Source: a virus. From it: 26,064 nt of DNA. The position numbers were made by a program, and so were the translations under genes. The notes under the pieces are model-generated. The model was given only the letters and a program-made list of their open reading frames with translations, ran no database searches and was not told the DNA's origin. The stretch spans positions 1 through 26,064 of the IMG/VR virus record IMGVR_UViG_3300048837_000883; one strand, written 5' to 3'. Of this stretch, positions 7,761 through 14,841 are shown one piece after another (the first letter of the stretch is position 1; every line of letters starts with the position of its first letter).

Positions 7761-8076
7761 GATCGCCGCGGCGCCAGGTGATCGGCCCTTGGGCCTTGTT
7801 GCGGCCCCAGAGGGCGCCGAGGTCGGCGAAGAAGCTGAGGCACAGCAGGATGATGTCCGTGGTCGCGCCCACATCGATCTGCAGCCCGGACAGACCGGGG
7901 ACCAGGACGACGAGCTTGGCCAGCAGGCTGATCCCGATAAACCAGTAGGTGCGCGACTGCCAGGGCCGCTTGGCCTTGGGCTGCGCGACCTCGGCGGCGA
8001 TGACGGCGCCGAGATCCCAGTCGCTGCGCCGGTCAGGTCCAGAGGAGACATCGGCGGAGGGCTCGGGCATGCTCAT
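7621..8076 (-). CDS. phage holin (two-helix)
   Basis: The ATG at 8076 overlaps the endolysin stop (ATGA). A hydrophilic N-terminal segment of about 40 residues is followed by two transmembrane helices (YWFIGISLLAKLVVLVPGL and TDIILLCLSFFADLGALWG) and then GRNKAQGPITW, an ending typical of phage holins with an A-x-x-GR motif after the last helix. The frame continues another 47 residues that are glycine, aspartate and arginine rich and look like out-of-frame translation over the lipoprotein-like frame, so the true C-terminus may be shorter or altered by frameshift. It would release endolysin by permeabilising the inner membrane. Confidence 0.7.
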   Translation of the reverse strand: MSMPEPSADVSSGPDRRSDWDLGAVIAAEVAQPKAKRPWQSRTYWFIGISLLAKLVVLVPGLSGLQIDVGATTDIILLCLSFFADLGALWGRNKAQGPITWRRGDPGGLPGGDDDGLRAPARSDRPEELPPDALGDPAGYWRAGRGPFHDS

Positions 8077-8660
8077 CGGCGGGGCTCCGGAGTTTTTTTT
8101 TGCGCAGCGCGCAGGATCGCCTCGAAGGCGCGGGCATAGCCCGCGATCGGCGCCGCGCGGTCCATGCCGTTGACGATGCGTCGCGCGTCGAGATAATCGC
8201 AGCGCGACCCTTGGATGTAGTCGGCGAGGCGCTTGCCCGTAAACCAGCCCTCGAGCATGCCGCGGGCGAGGATCCGGTAGGCAATCCCCGGCTCCATCGC
8301 CAGGTCGTAATCCGCAATCAGCGCCCCGCCGAGCGCCAACTCGCGATCGGCGCGGGCGTAGTTGTCCGGCCAGGTGAGTTGCACATAGCCGCGCCCGTAC
8401 GCCACTTGGCCGCCGTGCGGTCCGGGCTTGCCGTAGCGCTTGCCGCGCCCGCGTCCGTACTCGCGGATCGGGCGCATGGTGCGGTCGGTCTCGTGATAGG
8501 CGGTCGCCAGGATGTAGGCGGCGTGGCGCAGATCCGTCAGCGGCCGATCCAGCGCCATGCCGTCGAGAAGGGCGGTGTGGCCGTCGGTCTGCGCCTGCAC
8601 GAGCGCGCCGAAGCGCGCGCGCACCCCGGAGAAATACAGCTCGCGGTCCACGTCGATCAT
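8073..8660 (-). CDS. endolysin, glycoside hydrolase family 19-like muramidase/chitinase fold
   Basis: The 195-residue protein has the phage GH19 pattern: ILATAYHETDRTM (catalytic Glu candidate E57), IREYGRGRGKRYG, and YGRGYVQLTWPDNY (about residues 88-101), a substrate-cleft motif. It has no signal peptide, so export would rely on the holin encoded next. It starts at ATG 8660 overlapping the previous stop (ATGA). The codons near the end contain nine consecutive A residues on the coding strand (8093-8101), encoding QKK. It degrades peptidoglycan at lysis. Confidence 0.87.
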   Translation of the reverse strand: MIDVDRELYFSGVRARFGALVQAQTDGHTALLDGMALDRPLTDLRHAAYILATAYHETDRTMRPIREYGRGRGKRYGKPGPHGGQVAYGRGYVQLTWPDNYARADRELALGGALIADYDLAMEPGIAYRILARGMLEGWFTGKRLADYIQGSRCDYLDARRIVNGMDRAAPIAGYARAFEAILRAAQKKTPEPRR

Positions 8661-8890
8661 CCCGGTCGGCCCTCCCGTTGTGCGCGTGCGACGCGCTTTT
8701 TACAGCGTTCCGCCACCGCATCGGCCCAGCCGGCGGGCACCTGGTGCAGGCGCTCGATGCGCGCGTCCCGCGTCGCGCCGGACTCCACGTAATCCACCCA
8801 ATGCGCAAAGCCCCACAACTCGCGCGCCACGGCGTCGCGCTCGGCGTCGCTGTACATGCGCAGGGGGCGGATTTCTGGAACGCTGGACAT
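8657..8890 (-). CDS. first gene of the leftward late operon, small unknown protein
   Basis: The 77-residue protein is mostly helical and charged (MYSDAERDAVARELWGFAHW, then RIERLHQVPAGWADAVAERCKKR). I do not recognise the family. Its ATG at 8890 lies exactly 33 bases after the shared late-promoter motif, and there is no Shine-Dalgarno sequence, matching the two other late-promoter genes. It overlaps the endolysin start by ATGA. It may be an auxiliary lysis protein or regulator; this is only from position. Confidence 0.75.
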   Translation of the reverse strand: MSSVPEIRPLRMYSDAERDAVARELWGFAHWVDYVESGATRDARIERLHQVPAGWADAVAERCKKRVARAQREGRPG

Positions 8891-8941
8891 GCCCGGAAGG
8901 CTACCGGGCGGATGGCGCGGTGGCAGCTAATCGGGGTTATG
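8891..8941 (-). promoter_or_regulatory. late promoter, leftward, with shared 18-base activator site
   Basis: On the minus strand CATAACCCCGATTAGCTG (8941-8924) is followed after 20 bases by a -10-like TAGCCT (8903-8898) and 7 bases later by the ATG at 8890. The same 18 bases occur at the two rightward late operons with identical spacing. The site would lie about 50 to 34 bases before transcription start, where Mor and C bind in Mu. It should drive the lysis-terminase-portal-gpF-gpG block. Confidence 0.75.
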
Positions 8942-8966
8942 TTATGAGGGCGGAGCGGGGTTTAAC

Positions 8967-8992
8967 GGGGCTTCAGCGGGCGCTGAAACCCC
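8967..8992. terminator. hairpin between early/middle and late leftward blocks
   Basis: GGGG (8967-8970) and TTCAGC (72-77 of the same hundred) pair with GCTGAA (8982-8987) and CCCC (8989-8992) around a GGGC loop, with one mismatch. No T run follows on either strand, so it is not a standard intrinsic terminator. Its place, after the last early gene and just upstream of the leftward late promoter, suggests it ends or slows early transcription. The remaining noncoding bases from 8993 to 9153 show nothing else I can name. Confidence 0.4.
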
Positions 8993-9153
8993 CAGCAAGC
9001 GCATCAACCGGCGCCAGAAACAACAACGCCGTTGATGGCGATTGAAAAGGCATCATCAGACTCGCGGCCAATCAACTCTGCGGGCGCGCCTATATCTGCT
9101 GCCGGATCGCCGCGCTCGCGGGGAACTTGAATTTCGAGTTTTCTCACTTTCGA

Positions 9154-9603
9154 CTATCGGCCAGGCTTTGCTGCCTTCGCGTCGATGTAGTCAGCAAGCT
9201 CTCTTAGAGATTCCGCGACTTGTCGCCACAGGTCGGATGCGGGCGGCTTCAGCTCTTCCGCGCGCCACGGCAGAGCGTCCTCGATCTGCTCGCGAACGAT
9301 CTCGGCAAGCCGAACGTCAAAACTTGGGGTCGAGAATTCGCCGTCGCCAACTTCGAAGTCAGGGAATGTGAAGCGCAGGGTGAGTGGATCAGTGATGCTC
9401 TTGTCCGGCCGAAAGGTCTTGGCAAACGGAAGGCTCACGGATATGCCGCCGCCATCATCATCGTTGAATATGAACTCGAGGATACGCTGAGCCTCTCGCA
9501 GGATGATGGCCTCGAAAGCCGCAGCCGTCTCATCCGTGAGCGGCCAGATAAATTCGGTCAGCGGGATTTCTGTCTTGGCGCCATTCGCGTGTTTGGCTTT
9601 CAT
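9154..9603 (-). CDS. acidic hypothetical protein at end of middle operon
   Basis: The 149-residue protein starts at ATG 9603 with AGAGG seven bases upstream, 23 bases after the Mor stop. It is acidic, with FNDDDGGGISVSLPF and FTFPDFEVGDGEF segments, and ends in a helical ESLRELADYIDAKAAKPGR. No family is recognised. Its GC is lower than the neighbours and it has no gene overlap, unlike most genes of the block, so it may be a late addition (moron-like). It is the last leftward gene before the hairpin at 8967. Confidence 0.7.
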   Translation of the reverse strand: MKAKHANGAKTEIPLTEFIWPLTDETAAAFEAIILREAQRILEFIFNDDDGGGISVSLPFAKTFRPDKSITDPLTLRFTFPDFEVGDGEFSTPSFDVRLAEIVREQIEDALPWRAEELKPPASDLWRQVAESLRELADYIDAKAAKPGR

Positions 9604-9626
9604 TCTTTGCCTCTTGGGTGTGGTGG

Positions 9627-10112
9627 CTATCCCTGCGCCCGCGGGGAACGCTTGTCGGCCGCCGTCAGCCCGGGCGGCGGATGCGTGAACAGGTCGAGCT
9701 GGGTCGACGCCCGGTGCAGTGCGCGCTGTGCGGCGATGATGCGATAGGTGTGGATCGCGGTGAGTCCCTCGCGCCGCGCCAAGGCGTGGATGCCGTGGGG
9801 TCCGTCGACGGTGCCGTCGTACTCCGCCCACAGGCGTTCGTCGCGCAGGGTGCGCTCCAGGGCGTCGGTCTTGGGGATGTAGAGGCCGCCTCCGCCGAAC
9901 TCCCGCGCGATGCGCGCCATCAGCCGACACGCCATGCGACGCGCGGCGACGCTCTCCATCTGGCTGTCGGTGCGGGTGAGCTCGTCGGCGAGGATGTCCG
10001 TGATCTCGGCCATCTGGCGCGGCCAGCGGCCGGGGTCGTCGTGCAGGGCCTCGGCGGCGTCGACGATGTCGGGTACGGGATCGCCGAACAGATCGGTCTG
10101 TGGGGGTGTCAT
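9627..10112 (-). CDS. mor: Mor-family transcription activator (Mor/C type)
   Basis: The 161-residue protein has the Mor signature: an N-terminal helical dimerisation part (ILADELTR...VAARRMACRLMARIAREFGG), the hinge GGGLYIPKTDALERTLRDERLWAEYDG, and a C-terminal helix-turn-helix (IHALARREGLTAIHTYRIIAAQRAL). In Mu, Mor activates the middle promoter and its relative C the late promoters. Only one member is visible here, so it may do both jobs. It starts at ATG 10112 overlapping the GemA stop. It is the likely protein for the three shared 18-base late-promoter sites. Confidence 0.9.
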   Translation of the reverse strand: MTPPQTDLFGDPVPDIVDAAEALHDDPGRWPRQMAEITDILADELTRTDSQMESVAARRMACRLMARIAREFGGGGLYIPKTDALERTLRDERLWAEYDGTVDGPHGIHALARREGLTAIHTYRIIAAQRALHRASTQLDLFTHPPPGLTAADKRSPRAQG

Positions 10113-10576
10113 GCGCTCTCCTCCGTGGTGGCCAGCTTGCGGCGGCGGCGATCGAGCGCCGCAATCACGCCGCGCAGCTCGGGATCGGTCGCGGTCTCCA
10201 GGGGGGCGACAACCCCGGGCCCGCGATCGATGCCGCGCTGCCGCCTTAGGATGGACTCGGCATAGGCCCAGGGCAAGCCGAGCGTCGTGAGGAGCTGCTC
10301 GACGCGGGTCAGCATCGTCTTGCGGTCGAGTGTCTGCGGCTTCGGGGTGCGTCCTGCGCGCTTCGGTTTGGTCACCCGAAACCCCGCCGCCTTGTACTCC
10401 GCGAGGATCGCGCGGCGCTCCGCGGCGTCGCACTCGCGCGTGCTGCGGGTACGGCCCCCGGTCAGGCGGTGCACGCGCTCGGCGTGGCTATCGTCCGGGA
10501 TGCCGAGCTGGCGCCGGGCGATGCCGATGATCTGGCGTTCGCGGCGTGCGCGGGCGGCGGGGTCTTGGGTGGCCAT
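10109..10576 (-). CDS. gemA: GemA / Mu gp16-like regulator, DUF1018
   Basis: The 155-residue protein matches the DUF1018 family: RRERQIIGIARRQLGIPDD then HRLTGGRTRSTRECDAAERRAILAEYKAAGFRV, and a C-terminal helical part after a basic linker. GemA of Mu affects host gene expression and DNA relaxation; the exact mode is not settled. It typically directly precedes mor, as here. The start is ATG 10576, just after the preceding stop at 10581; a longer upstream frame is not needed. Confidence 0.87.
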   Translation of the reverse strand: MATQDPAARARRERQIIGIARRQLGIPDDSHAERVHRLTGGRTRSTRECDAAERRAILAEYKAAGFRVTKPKRAGRTPKPQTLDRKTMLTRVEQLLTTLGLPWAYAESILRRQRGIDRGPGVVAPLETATDPELRGVIAALDRRRRKLATTEESA

Positions 10577-10580
10577 GGGT

Positions 10581-11156
10581 CTAGCTCTCCTCTCTGGGTC
10601 TGAGTTTGCCGAGCAGCGCTCCGACATGCTGCGCCCCGGAGCGCTTGGCGCTGGCCCAGTCCGGCGGGGCCTGGGTCGGCTCGGGCGCGGGGAGCCCCGG
10701 CGTGGACGGGATCTCTGCCGGGCGGTGGCTGGGGTGCATCGGGCGGCTGGAGGCCGCCTGCTGCGCCCCGGCCTTTGTCGCCTGGCGGAAGACGATTTCG
10801 CAGAGCAGGCCGTGCCCTTGCAGGGGCAGCTCCAGGCTGCCGGCGTCGCGCATCTTCAAGACCTCGGCGAGCCCGGCAGACCAGGCGGGGAGCGGTGCCG
10901 GGCGTGACTCGCTGCGGCGCGAGACCTCCCCGGCATTGATGAGCGCGACCAGCTCATCGATCACCCGCGCCAGCTTGGCCATCTGAACTTTGCGCCCGGC
11001 CGGGGCGTGGAGCCCCAGATACGGGATCACCAGGTTGGCGATCCCGCTGGGCATCGCCAGCGCCGCGGCCAGTGCTGCGCGCGCGGCGGCATCCGTGAGC
11101 CCGTGCTCGATCGGGTAGACCGCCCCGCAGCTAGGGCAGGTGGCGTTAATCGGCAC
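10581..11156 (-). CDS. zinc-ribbon protein of the early/middle block
   Basis: The 191-residue protein begins with a possible zinc half-site TCPSCGAVYPIEHG and an alanine-rich helix (TDAAARAALAAALAMPSG), then helices and a proline-rich linker (about residues 145-165). Similar proteins with an N-terminal CxxC occur just before gemA in BcepMu-type phages, but I know no function. It starts at ATG 11156, overlapping the preceding gene by 11 bases. A second CxxC is absent, so zinc binding might need dimerisation. Confidence 0.75.
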   Translation of the reverse strand: MPINATCPSCGAVYPIEHGLTDAAARAALAAALAMPSGIANLVIPYLGLHAPAGRKVQMAKLARVIDELVALINAGEVSRRSESRPAPLPAWSAGLAEVLKMRDAGSLELPLQGHGLLCEIVFRQATKAGAQQAASSRPMHPSHRPAEIPSTPGLPAPEPTQAPPDWASAKRSGAQHVGALLGKLRPREES

Positions 11157-11964
11157 AACCGACCCTCCCCGCCAGGATCTCCACCAGCCAGTACCGATCG
11201 CACCGCCCCGGCAGCCACTCCTGCGGGTGGCGGATCATCCACGCGCGCAGGTCTTTGCGGGTGATGTTCCAGCGCATGACGCGGCCGGTCTTGGGGTCGT
11301 GTTCCGCGCGCCCGCGCAGTCCGCCGCGGGAGAGCCAGCCGAGGATGCGGTGTGCGTCCTCGCCGAGCAGCTCGGCCACGTCGTTGGCGCTGTAGATGTC
11401 GGGGTCGCGCTCCACGCGGTTGGAGATGGCGAAGCGCCGACAGCGCTCGGCGATCGCGGGCTCCGTGCGGTCGGCGTAGCCGGCCCGGATGAGGGCCTTC
11501 TGCATCTTGCGCGGGCCGAAGCCGGCGAGCTCGCGCAGGATGGCGTCCTCGTTCGCCGTCCAGTTGCGACCGCGGATGTGCACGATGGCGCCGAGTTTGA
11601 TCGCCCTGGAGCGCACCCACTGCCGCGGCCGATCGTAGCGGGCGCACAGCTTGGCCATCTGCCCGGCGGCCGGCTTGCCCTTGGCGTAAAGCTTGCGGAT
11701 CGCGGCATCCAACAGGTCGTCGCTGGGGGCTTGGCGGGCGTACTGCGCGTTGTGGCGGATGCCGAGCTTGTTGGCCTTGGAGCGGATGGTGTTCTCGTGC
11801 CGCGCCGGCAGGAACGGCACGCACGCCAGCGCGCCCCCGACGGGATAGCGCTCGCGCAGGACGCGCAACTCCTCGACGCTCCAGCGCGGACCGCGACCGA
11901 CGACGCCCTCGGCCGGGCCGACCGGGGTCTCGATGCTCGGGATGATGCGGGGGCGGGCGCTCAT
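11146..11964 (-). CDS. DNA-binding protein with two Myb/SANT-like repeats
   Basis: The 272-residue protein has two tryptophan-led helical modules: RWSVEELRVLRERYP ... NTIRSKANKLGI (about residues 27-68) and NWTANEDAILRELAGFG ... PAIAERCRRFAI (about 133-180), then a third HTH-like part (YSANDVAELLGEDAHRILGWL) near residue 190. This suggests sequence-specific DNA binding in the early/middle block. I do not recognise a named family. It overlaps its upstream neighbour as ATGA. Confidence 0.72.
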   Translation of the reverse strand: MSARPRIIPSIETPVGPAEGVVGRGPRWSVEELRVLRERYPVGGALACVPFLPARHENTIRSKANKLGIRHNAQYARQAPSDDLLDAAIRKLYAKGKPAAGQMAKLCARYDRPRQWVRSRAIKLGAIVHIRGRNWTANEDAILRELAGFGPRKMQKALIRAGYADRTEPAIAERCRRFAISNRVERDPDIYSANDVAELLGEDAHRILGWLSRGGLRGRAEHDPKTGRVMRWNITRKDLRAWMIRHPQEWLPGRCDRYWLVEILAGRVGCAD

Positions 11965-12623
11965 GCGGGCGCCCCTGTCGTGCGCGCGTAGACGTCCTCG
12001 AGGTCGGCCGCGACGAGCCCGTATTCAAGCGCCTCGAGCGCGGTCCAGCGCCACTCCAGCAGTCGCACGCCCTCGTCGACCGGGCGGGCGAGCACCGTGC
12101 CCTCCTTGCGGTAGCCGGCCAGATAGGCGGCGACGTCGCTCCCGCGGACGGTGCGGGTCGATGCCGTCGGCGGGGTCCGGTCCGGGTCGTTGAGGATGTC
12201 GAGCAGCTCGCGCGTGGTCAGCCAGCGATCGGCCGCGCGCAACACGGCGACGATGCGCCCGGTGAGCGACTCGGGTCGGCGCGCACGGCCCTTGCGCAGC
12301 CCGGCGAGGCGTTGCCTGGCCTGGTCTTGGCTGGCGCGCGAGACGGCCTCGCGCTCCAGCTTGGCGGCCGCGGCACGGCGACGATTGGCGCGCTGAGCCG
12401 TGTCGGAGTGCAGCGGCTGCGCGCCGGCGCCCGTCGCGCCCGCGGAGCGCGCGGCGGCGGCGACCTGCGGGCGCACCCCGAGGTGGACGGATCGCATCTC
12501 CCGGTGCGGGTGGCGCCCGGCCGGCCCGGTGGTCAGCGGGTCCACCTTCAGATCGGGCCAATCCTCCGTCACGGCGGGGCGGTAGACCGGGCCGGCGGTC
12601 TGTCTCGGTGACTTGTCGCTCAT
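11961..12623 (-). CDS. hypothetical protein with C-terminal winged-helix-like domain
   Basis: The 220-residue protein has an arginine- and alanine-rich N-terminal half likely to be disordered or helical and basic (AQRANRRRAAAAKLEREAV). The C-terminal half reads as a winged helix: GRIVAVLRAADRWLTTRELLDILN, then VAAYLAGYRKEGTVLARPVDEG. It ends with a helical tail LEYGLVAADLEDVYARTT. No named family. ATGA overlaps on both sides place it in a single translational unit with its neighbours. Confidence 0.65.
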   Translation of the reverse strand: MSDKSPRQTAGPVYRPAVTEDWPDLKVDPLTTGPAGRHPHREMRSVHLGVRPQVAAAARSAGATGAGAQPLHSDTAQRANRRRAAAAKLEREAVSRASQDQARQRLAGLRKGRARRPESLTGRIVAVLRAADRWLTTRELLDILNDPDRTPPTASTRTVRGSDVAAYLAGYRKEGTVLARPVDEGVRLLEWRWTALEALEYGLVAADLEDVYARTTGAPA

Positions 12624-12916
12624 AGGCCCTCCTGCCAGTGCTGCTCGCAGTCGAGGTATCGGTAGTCGTCGAGGCTTAGAACGAAGCGCAACGCCATTGC
12701 CGCAGTCTGAACAGCCTCTGCGCGGACGTCCGCCCGTCCGCTTTCCCCAGGCTCATAGACGCACTGCAGGGTCGCCTTCGTTAACTCCCCGAACTCCTCG
12801 CCGAGGACCGCAAGGGCGTGCAGCGGGTCGGTGGGCCAGGACGGGTACTTCTCTACGGCGCGACCGAGCTCCGCGAGGATCTCGCTCACGGCAAGACTTT
12901 TTTCGATGGTGCTCAT
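12620..12916 (-). CDS. MazG-like nucleotide pyrophosphohydrolase-type protein
   Basis: The 98-residue protein fits the phage MazG-like pattern: a KYPSW segment, then HALAVLGEEFGELTKA with the metal-binding E-E-x-x-E helix (about residues 39-45), and EAVQTAAMALRFVLSL as the second helix. MazG enzymes hydrolyse nucleoside triphosphates; phage forms may alter nucleotide or alarmone pools. The second metal motif is E-A-V-Q rather than the full E-x-x-D, so activity is uncertain. ATG 12916 overlaps the preceding stop. Confidence 0.75.
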   Translation of the reverse strand: MSTIEKSLAVSEILAELGRAVEKYPSWPTDPLHALAVLGEEFGELTKATLQCVYEPGESGRADVRAEAVQTAAMALRFVLSLDDYRYLDCEQHWQEGL

Positions 12917-13113
12917 GCGCCGACGGCCTCCGCGCGTTGGGCGGCGCGTTCCAGCTCCCCGGCGAGGCGCTCCATGCGCTCGGCCCGGGCCCTCAGGCCG
13001 GCGCGGTGCATGGGCGGGGCGCTGTCGAGGACGGCGCGGGTGTACTGCGCCTCTTGGCGCATGTCTTTGGCCTTGGCGCGAAGCTGGTCCGGGGTGAGGT
13101 GGCGGTCAATCAT
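12913..13113 (-). CDS. small helical hypothetical protein
   Basis: The 66-residue protein begins MIDRHLTPDQLRAKAKDMRQ and is helical and highly charged, with alternating R, E and A residues to its end (ERMERLAGELERAAQRAEAVG). It may form a coiled coil. The start at 13113 gives an ATGA overlap with the membrane protein before it and a GGAG-like site upstream. No family is recognised. Confidence 0.65.
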   Translation of the reverse strand: MIDRHLTPDQLRAKAKDMRQEAQYTRAVLDSAPPMHRAGLRARAERMERLAGELERAAQRAEAVGA

Positions 13114-13274
13114 GGGCGGGTCTCCTTGCGCGGGCGGATGCTGTAACGGGTGCGATCGAGCCCGTCGCGGGCCGCGTCGGTCAGGTCGCGATCGAAGGCA
13201 TCGACGCGGCTGGCGGCGTAGGCACACAGGGCGACGGCGGCGACGAGCAGGGCGAGGACGACGAGGGTGCACAT
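13110..13274 (-). CDS. small single-pass membrane protein
   Basis: The 54-residue protein starts at ATG 13274, sharing a base with the preceding stop (TGATG). Residues 2-21 form one hydrophobic helix (CTLVVLALLVAAVALCAYAA) and the rest is a basic tail with DRDLTDAARDGLDRTRYSIRP. A single membrane helix with a cytoplasmic charged tail in the early block could act on the host envelope or exclude superinfecting phage; there is no direct evidence. Confidence 0.6.
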   Translation of the reverse strand: MCTLVVLALLVAAVALCAYAASRVDAFDRDLTDAARDGLDRTRYSIRPRKETRP

Positions 13275-13537
13275 CAGATCACCTCCCCGAGGCCGTCCCA
13301 TTCGGGGGTGTCCTGCGCGCCGGAGGCGTGTGCCACGAGAGCCGGCAGCAGGCGCTCGGTCGCCGTGGCGCATTTGACGGTCGCGCAGTCGGCCTCGCTG
13401 CGCAGGCTCTCGACCAACGTGGGGTGGACGCCGGGCACCGCCGCCAGGGCGCGGGCCACACCGGCGACGGACGCATACGCGCTGGCCAGGGTCTCGCAGA
13501 GCCCGCGGATCTTCAGGTGACGGAGGTCCGCACTCAT
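13274..13537 (-). CDS. small helical hypothetical protein
   Basis: The 87-residue protein is alanine-rich and helical (LCETLASAYASVAGVARALAAVPG; then SLRSEADCATVKCATATERLL). It starts at ATG 13537 by ATGA overlap with the DUF3164 gene and ends at the membrane-protein start. Two cysteines (about residues 51 and 56) could be functional but do not make a zinc motif. I recognise no family. Confidence 0.62.
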   Translation of the reverse strand: MSADLRHLKIRGLCETLASAYASVAGVARALAAVPGVHPTLVESLRSEADCATVKCATATERLLPALVAHASGAQDTPEWDGLGEVI

Positions 13538-14178
13538 GCCGCGCCCTCCATCCGCTTCGGCGCCACGGCCGAGAAGTCGATCTGCACCTGTCGCCAGGGG
13601 TCGTTGCTGTCGGCTCGGGTGTAGGCGCGGAAGTAGGTCGCGGTGCCGGTGGCCTGCAGCGCGTCGCGGATCGCCTGCACCGCGCGGCGCCAGCGCTCAT
13701 CGTCGATGTCCACGGCGATGAGATCGATCAAACGACTGGCTGAGAGCTCGCCGGTTTTGCGGTCGCGACGGAAGGCCCGGTCGACGATGGCGCGGGCGGT
13801 CGGCTCCTCGATCTCGTCGAGGATCTCGCGCACCAGGTGCTCGGCGGCCTGGATCTGCTCGCCGACGCTGATGCGCTCGGCGGTGACCCGCTCGACCTTG
13901 AGCCGCCCGTCGTAGCTCGTCAGGGCGACGTTGCCGCGGGCGCCGGTGATCTGCACGTCGTATTTCTCGGCGACCAGGGCGATATGGGCGGCCACGTCGT
14001 CGAGTAGTCGCGCCTTCAGGTCCGCGGCCTCGGCGCTGTGGGCTTGGCAGCGCGCGACGAGGTCGCGCACCAGCTCGTCGCGCTGCAGGTCGTGCGGCAG
14101 GACCTTGTCGACGGCGACGAGCCGGCCTTTGGCGTCTTCCAGGTAGCCGGCTGGGATGATGCGTGCGGGGTCGGTCAT
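13534..14178 (-). CDS. DUF3164 family protein
   Basis: The 214-residue protein matches DUF3164, a conserved early protein of Mu-like phages. Signature parts are IIPAGYLEDAKGRLVAVDKV at the N-terminus, LVAEKYDVQITGARGNVALTSYDG in the middle, and DDERWRRAVQAIRDALQATGTATYFRAY near the C-terminus. The function is unknown. It starts at ATG 14178 with ATGA overlap and its position downstream of the transposition genes is as in other transposable phages. Confidence 0.9.
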   Translation of the reverse strand: MTDPARIIPAGYLEDAKGRLVAVDKVLPHDLQRDELVRDLVARCQAHSAEAADLKARLLDDVAAHIALVAEKYDVQITGARGNVALTSYDGRLKVERVTAERISVGEQIQAAEHLVREILDEIEEPTARAIVDRAFRRDRKTGELSASRLIDLIAVDIDDERWRRAVQAIRDALQATGTATYFRAYTRADSNDPWRQVQIDFSAVAPKRMEGAA

Positions 14179-14393
14179 GGCGTGGACTCCTTGGTGCGGG
14201 CGATGTCGATGGCGACGGCGCGCAGGATCTTGGTGATCTCGCGGTCGTGGCGGCCGAAACGGGCCAAGGCGGCGGCCCCGGCGTCGAGGTTGAAGTCGGA
14301 GAGCTCGGCGGCGGCCAGAGCCAGCCGGGCGCAGTCCTGATGGGCGCCGGCCAGGCGCCCGAGCAGGTGGCGTCGGGCCAGATCAGCAGGCAT
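14175..14393 (-). CDS. small helical hypothetical protein
   Basis: The 72-residue protein is alanine- and arginine-rich and helical throughout (LARRHLLGRLAGAHQDCARLALAAAE; FGRHDREITKILRAVAIDIA). It overlaps the preceding HU-like gene by 11 bases and the DUF3164 start by ATGA. No family is recognised. The tight packing is the main reason for calling it. Confidence 0.6.
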   Translation of the reverse strand: MPADLARRHLLGRLAGAHQDCARLALAAAELSDFNLDAGAAALARFGRHDREITKILRAVAIDIARTKESTP

Positions 14394-14841
14394 CGGGGAA
14401 CTCCCGCAGCAGGCTCGGATGGGGCCGGAACTCCACCCGCGCGGTCTTGCCGGGCATCGGTTGGCGACGCAGCATGCCGAGCTCGGGCAGCTCGACGACG
14501 GCCCCGAGCCGCACCAGACGTGCGACCTGGAAGAGCGCCTCGCCGATGATCAACCCCAGATCGGACTTCGGGATGTCGTGCCCGCGCAGGGCCTCGTCCA
14601 CGAGTTCGACGAGGAGCGCCAACGCCACATCGTCCGCGTCGGCCGGCGGATGCGCGCTCGGGTGGGGATGATCGAACTCCGGGACGTAAATCGGAGTGGA
14701 AACGTCACCGTCCGGCAGCGGATGCGCGCTCGGGTGGGTGTCGCCGACGCGGTAGGGGTGTGGGGCGGTCTTGGTCATGTAGCCACCTGCTGGTGGGTGG
14801 GTGTCTGTCTGTGCGTGTCGCGGGTCGAGGGTCTCGGTCAT
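14383..14841 (-). CDS. HU/IHF-like DNA-binding domain protein with repeated His-Pro N-terminus
   Basis: In this 152-residue protein the last 70 residues align with the HU/IHF fold: a helix pair ending IIGEALFQVARLVRLGAVVELPELGML, then RRQPMPGKTARVEFRPHPSLLREF, equivalent to the arm and final helix of HU proteins. The N-terminal 70 residues are rich in His, Pro and Asp with two THPSAHP/PHPSAHP units from a DNA direct repeat and are probably disordered. In Mu, host IHF and HU assist transposition and early transcription, so a phage-encoded relative is plausible as an architectural factor. The start at 14841 gives ATGA overlap. ATG 14778 is an alternative. Confidence 0.68.
   Translation of the reverse strand: MTETLDPRHAQTDTHPPAGGYMTKTAPHPYRVGDTHPSAHPLPDGDVSTPIYVPEFDHPHPSAHPPADADDVALALLVELVDEALRGHDIPKSDLGLIIGEALFQVARLVRLGAVVELPELGMLRRQPMPGKTARVEFRPHPSLLREFPDAC
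14646..14738. repeat. 21-base direct repeat inside the HU-like gene
   Basis: Copies at 14646-14666 and 14718-14738 are identical and begin GCGGATGCGCGCTCGGGT. They are 72 bases apart start to start, a multiple of three, and encode the HPSAHP units of the N-terminal region. The repeat looks like an in-frame tandem duplication with later drift of the intervening sequence. Confidence 0.85.

Noticed and set aside
9042-9371. Plus-strand frame over the noncoding gap and the acidic gene
   Set aside because: It is arginine-rich, has no ribosome binding site and runs antisense to the better-supported gene at 9154-9603.
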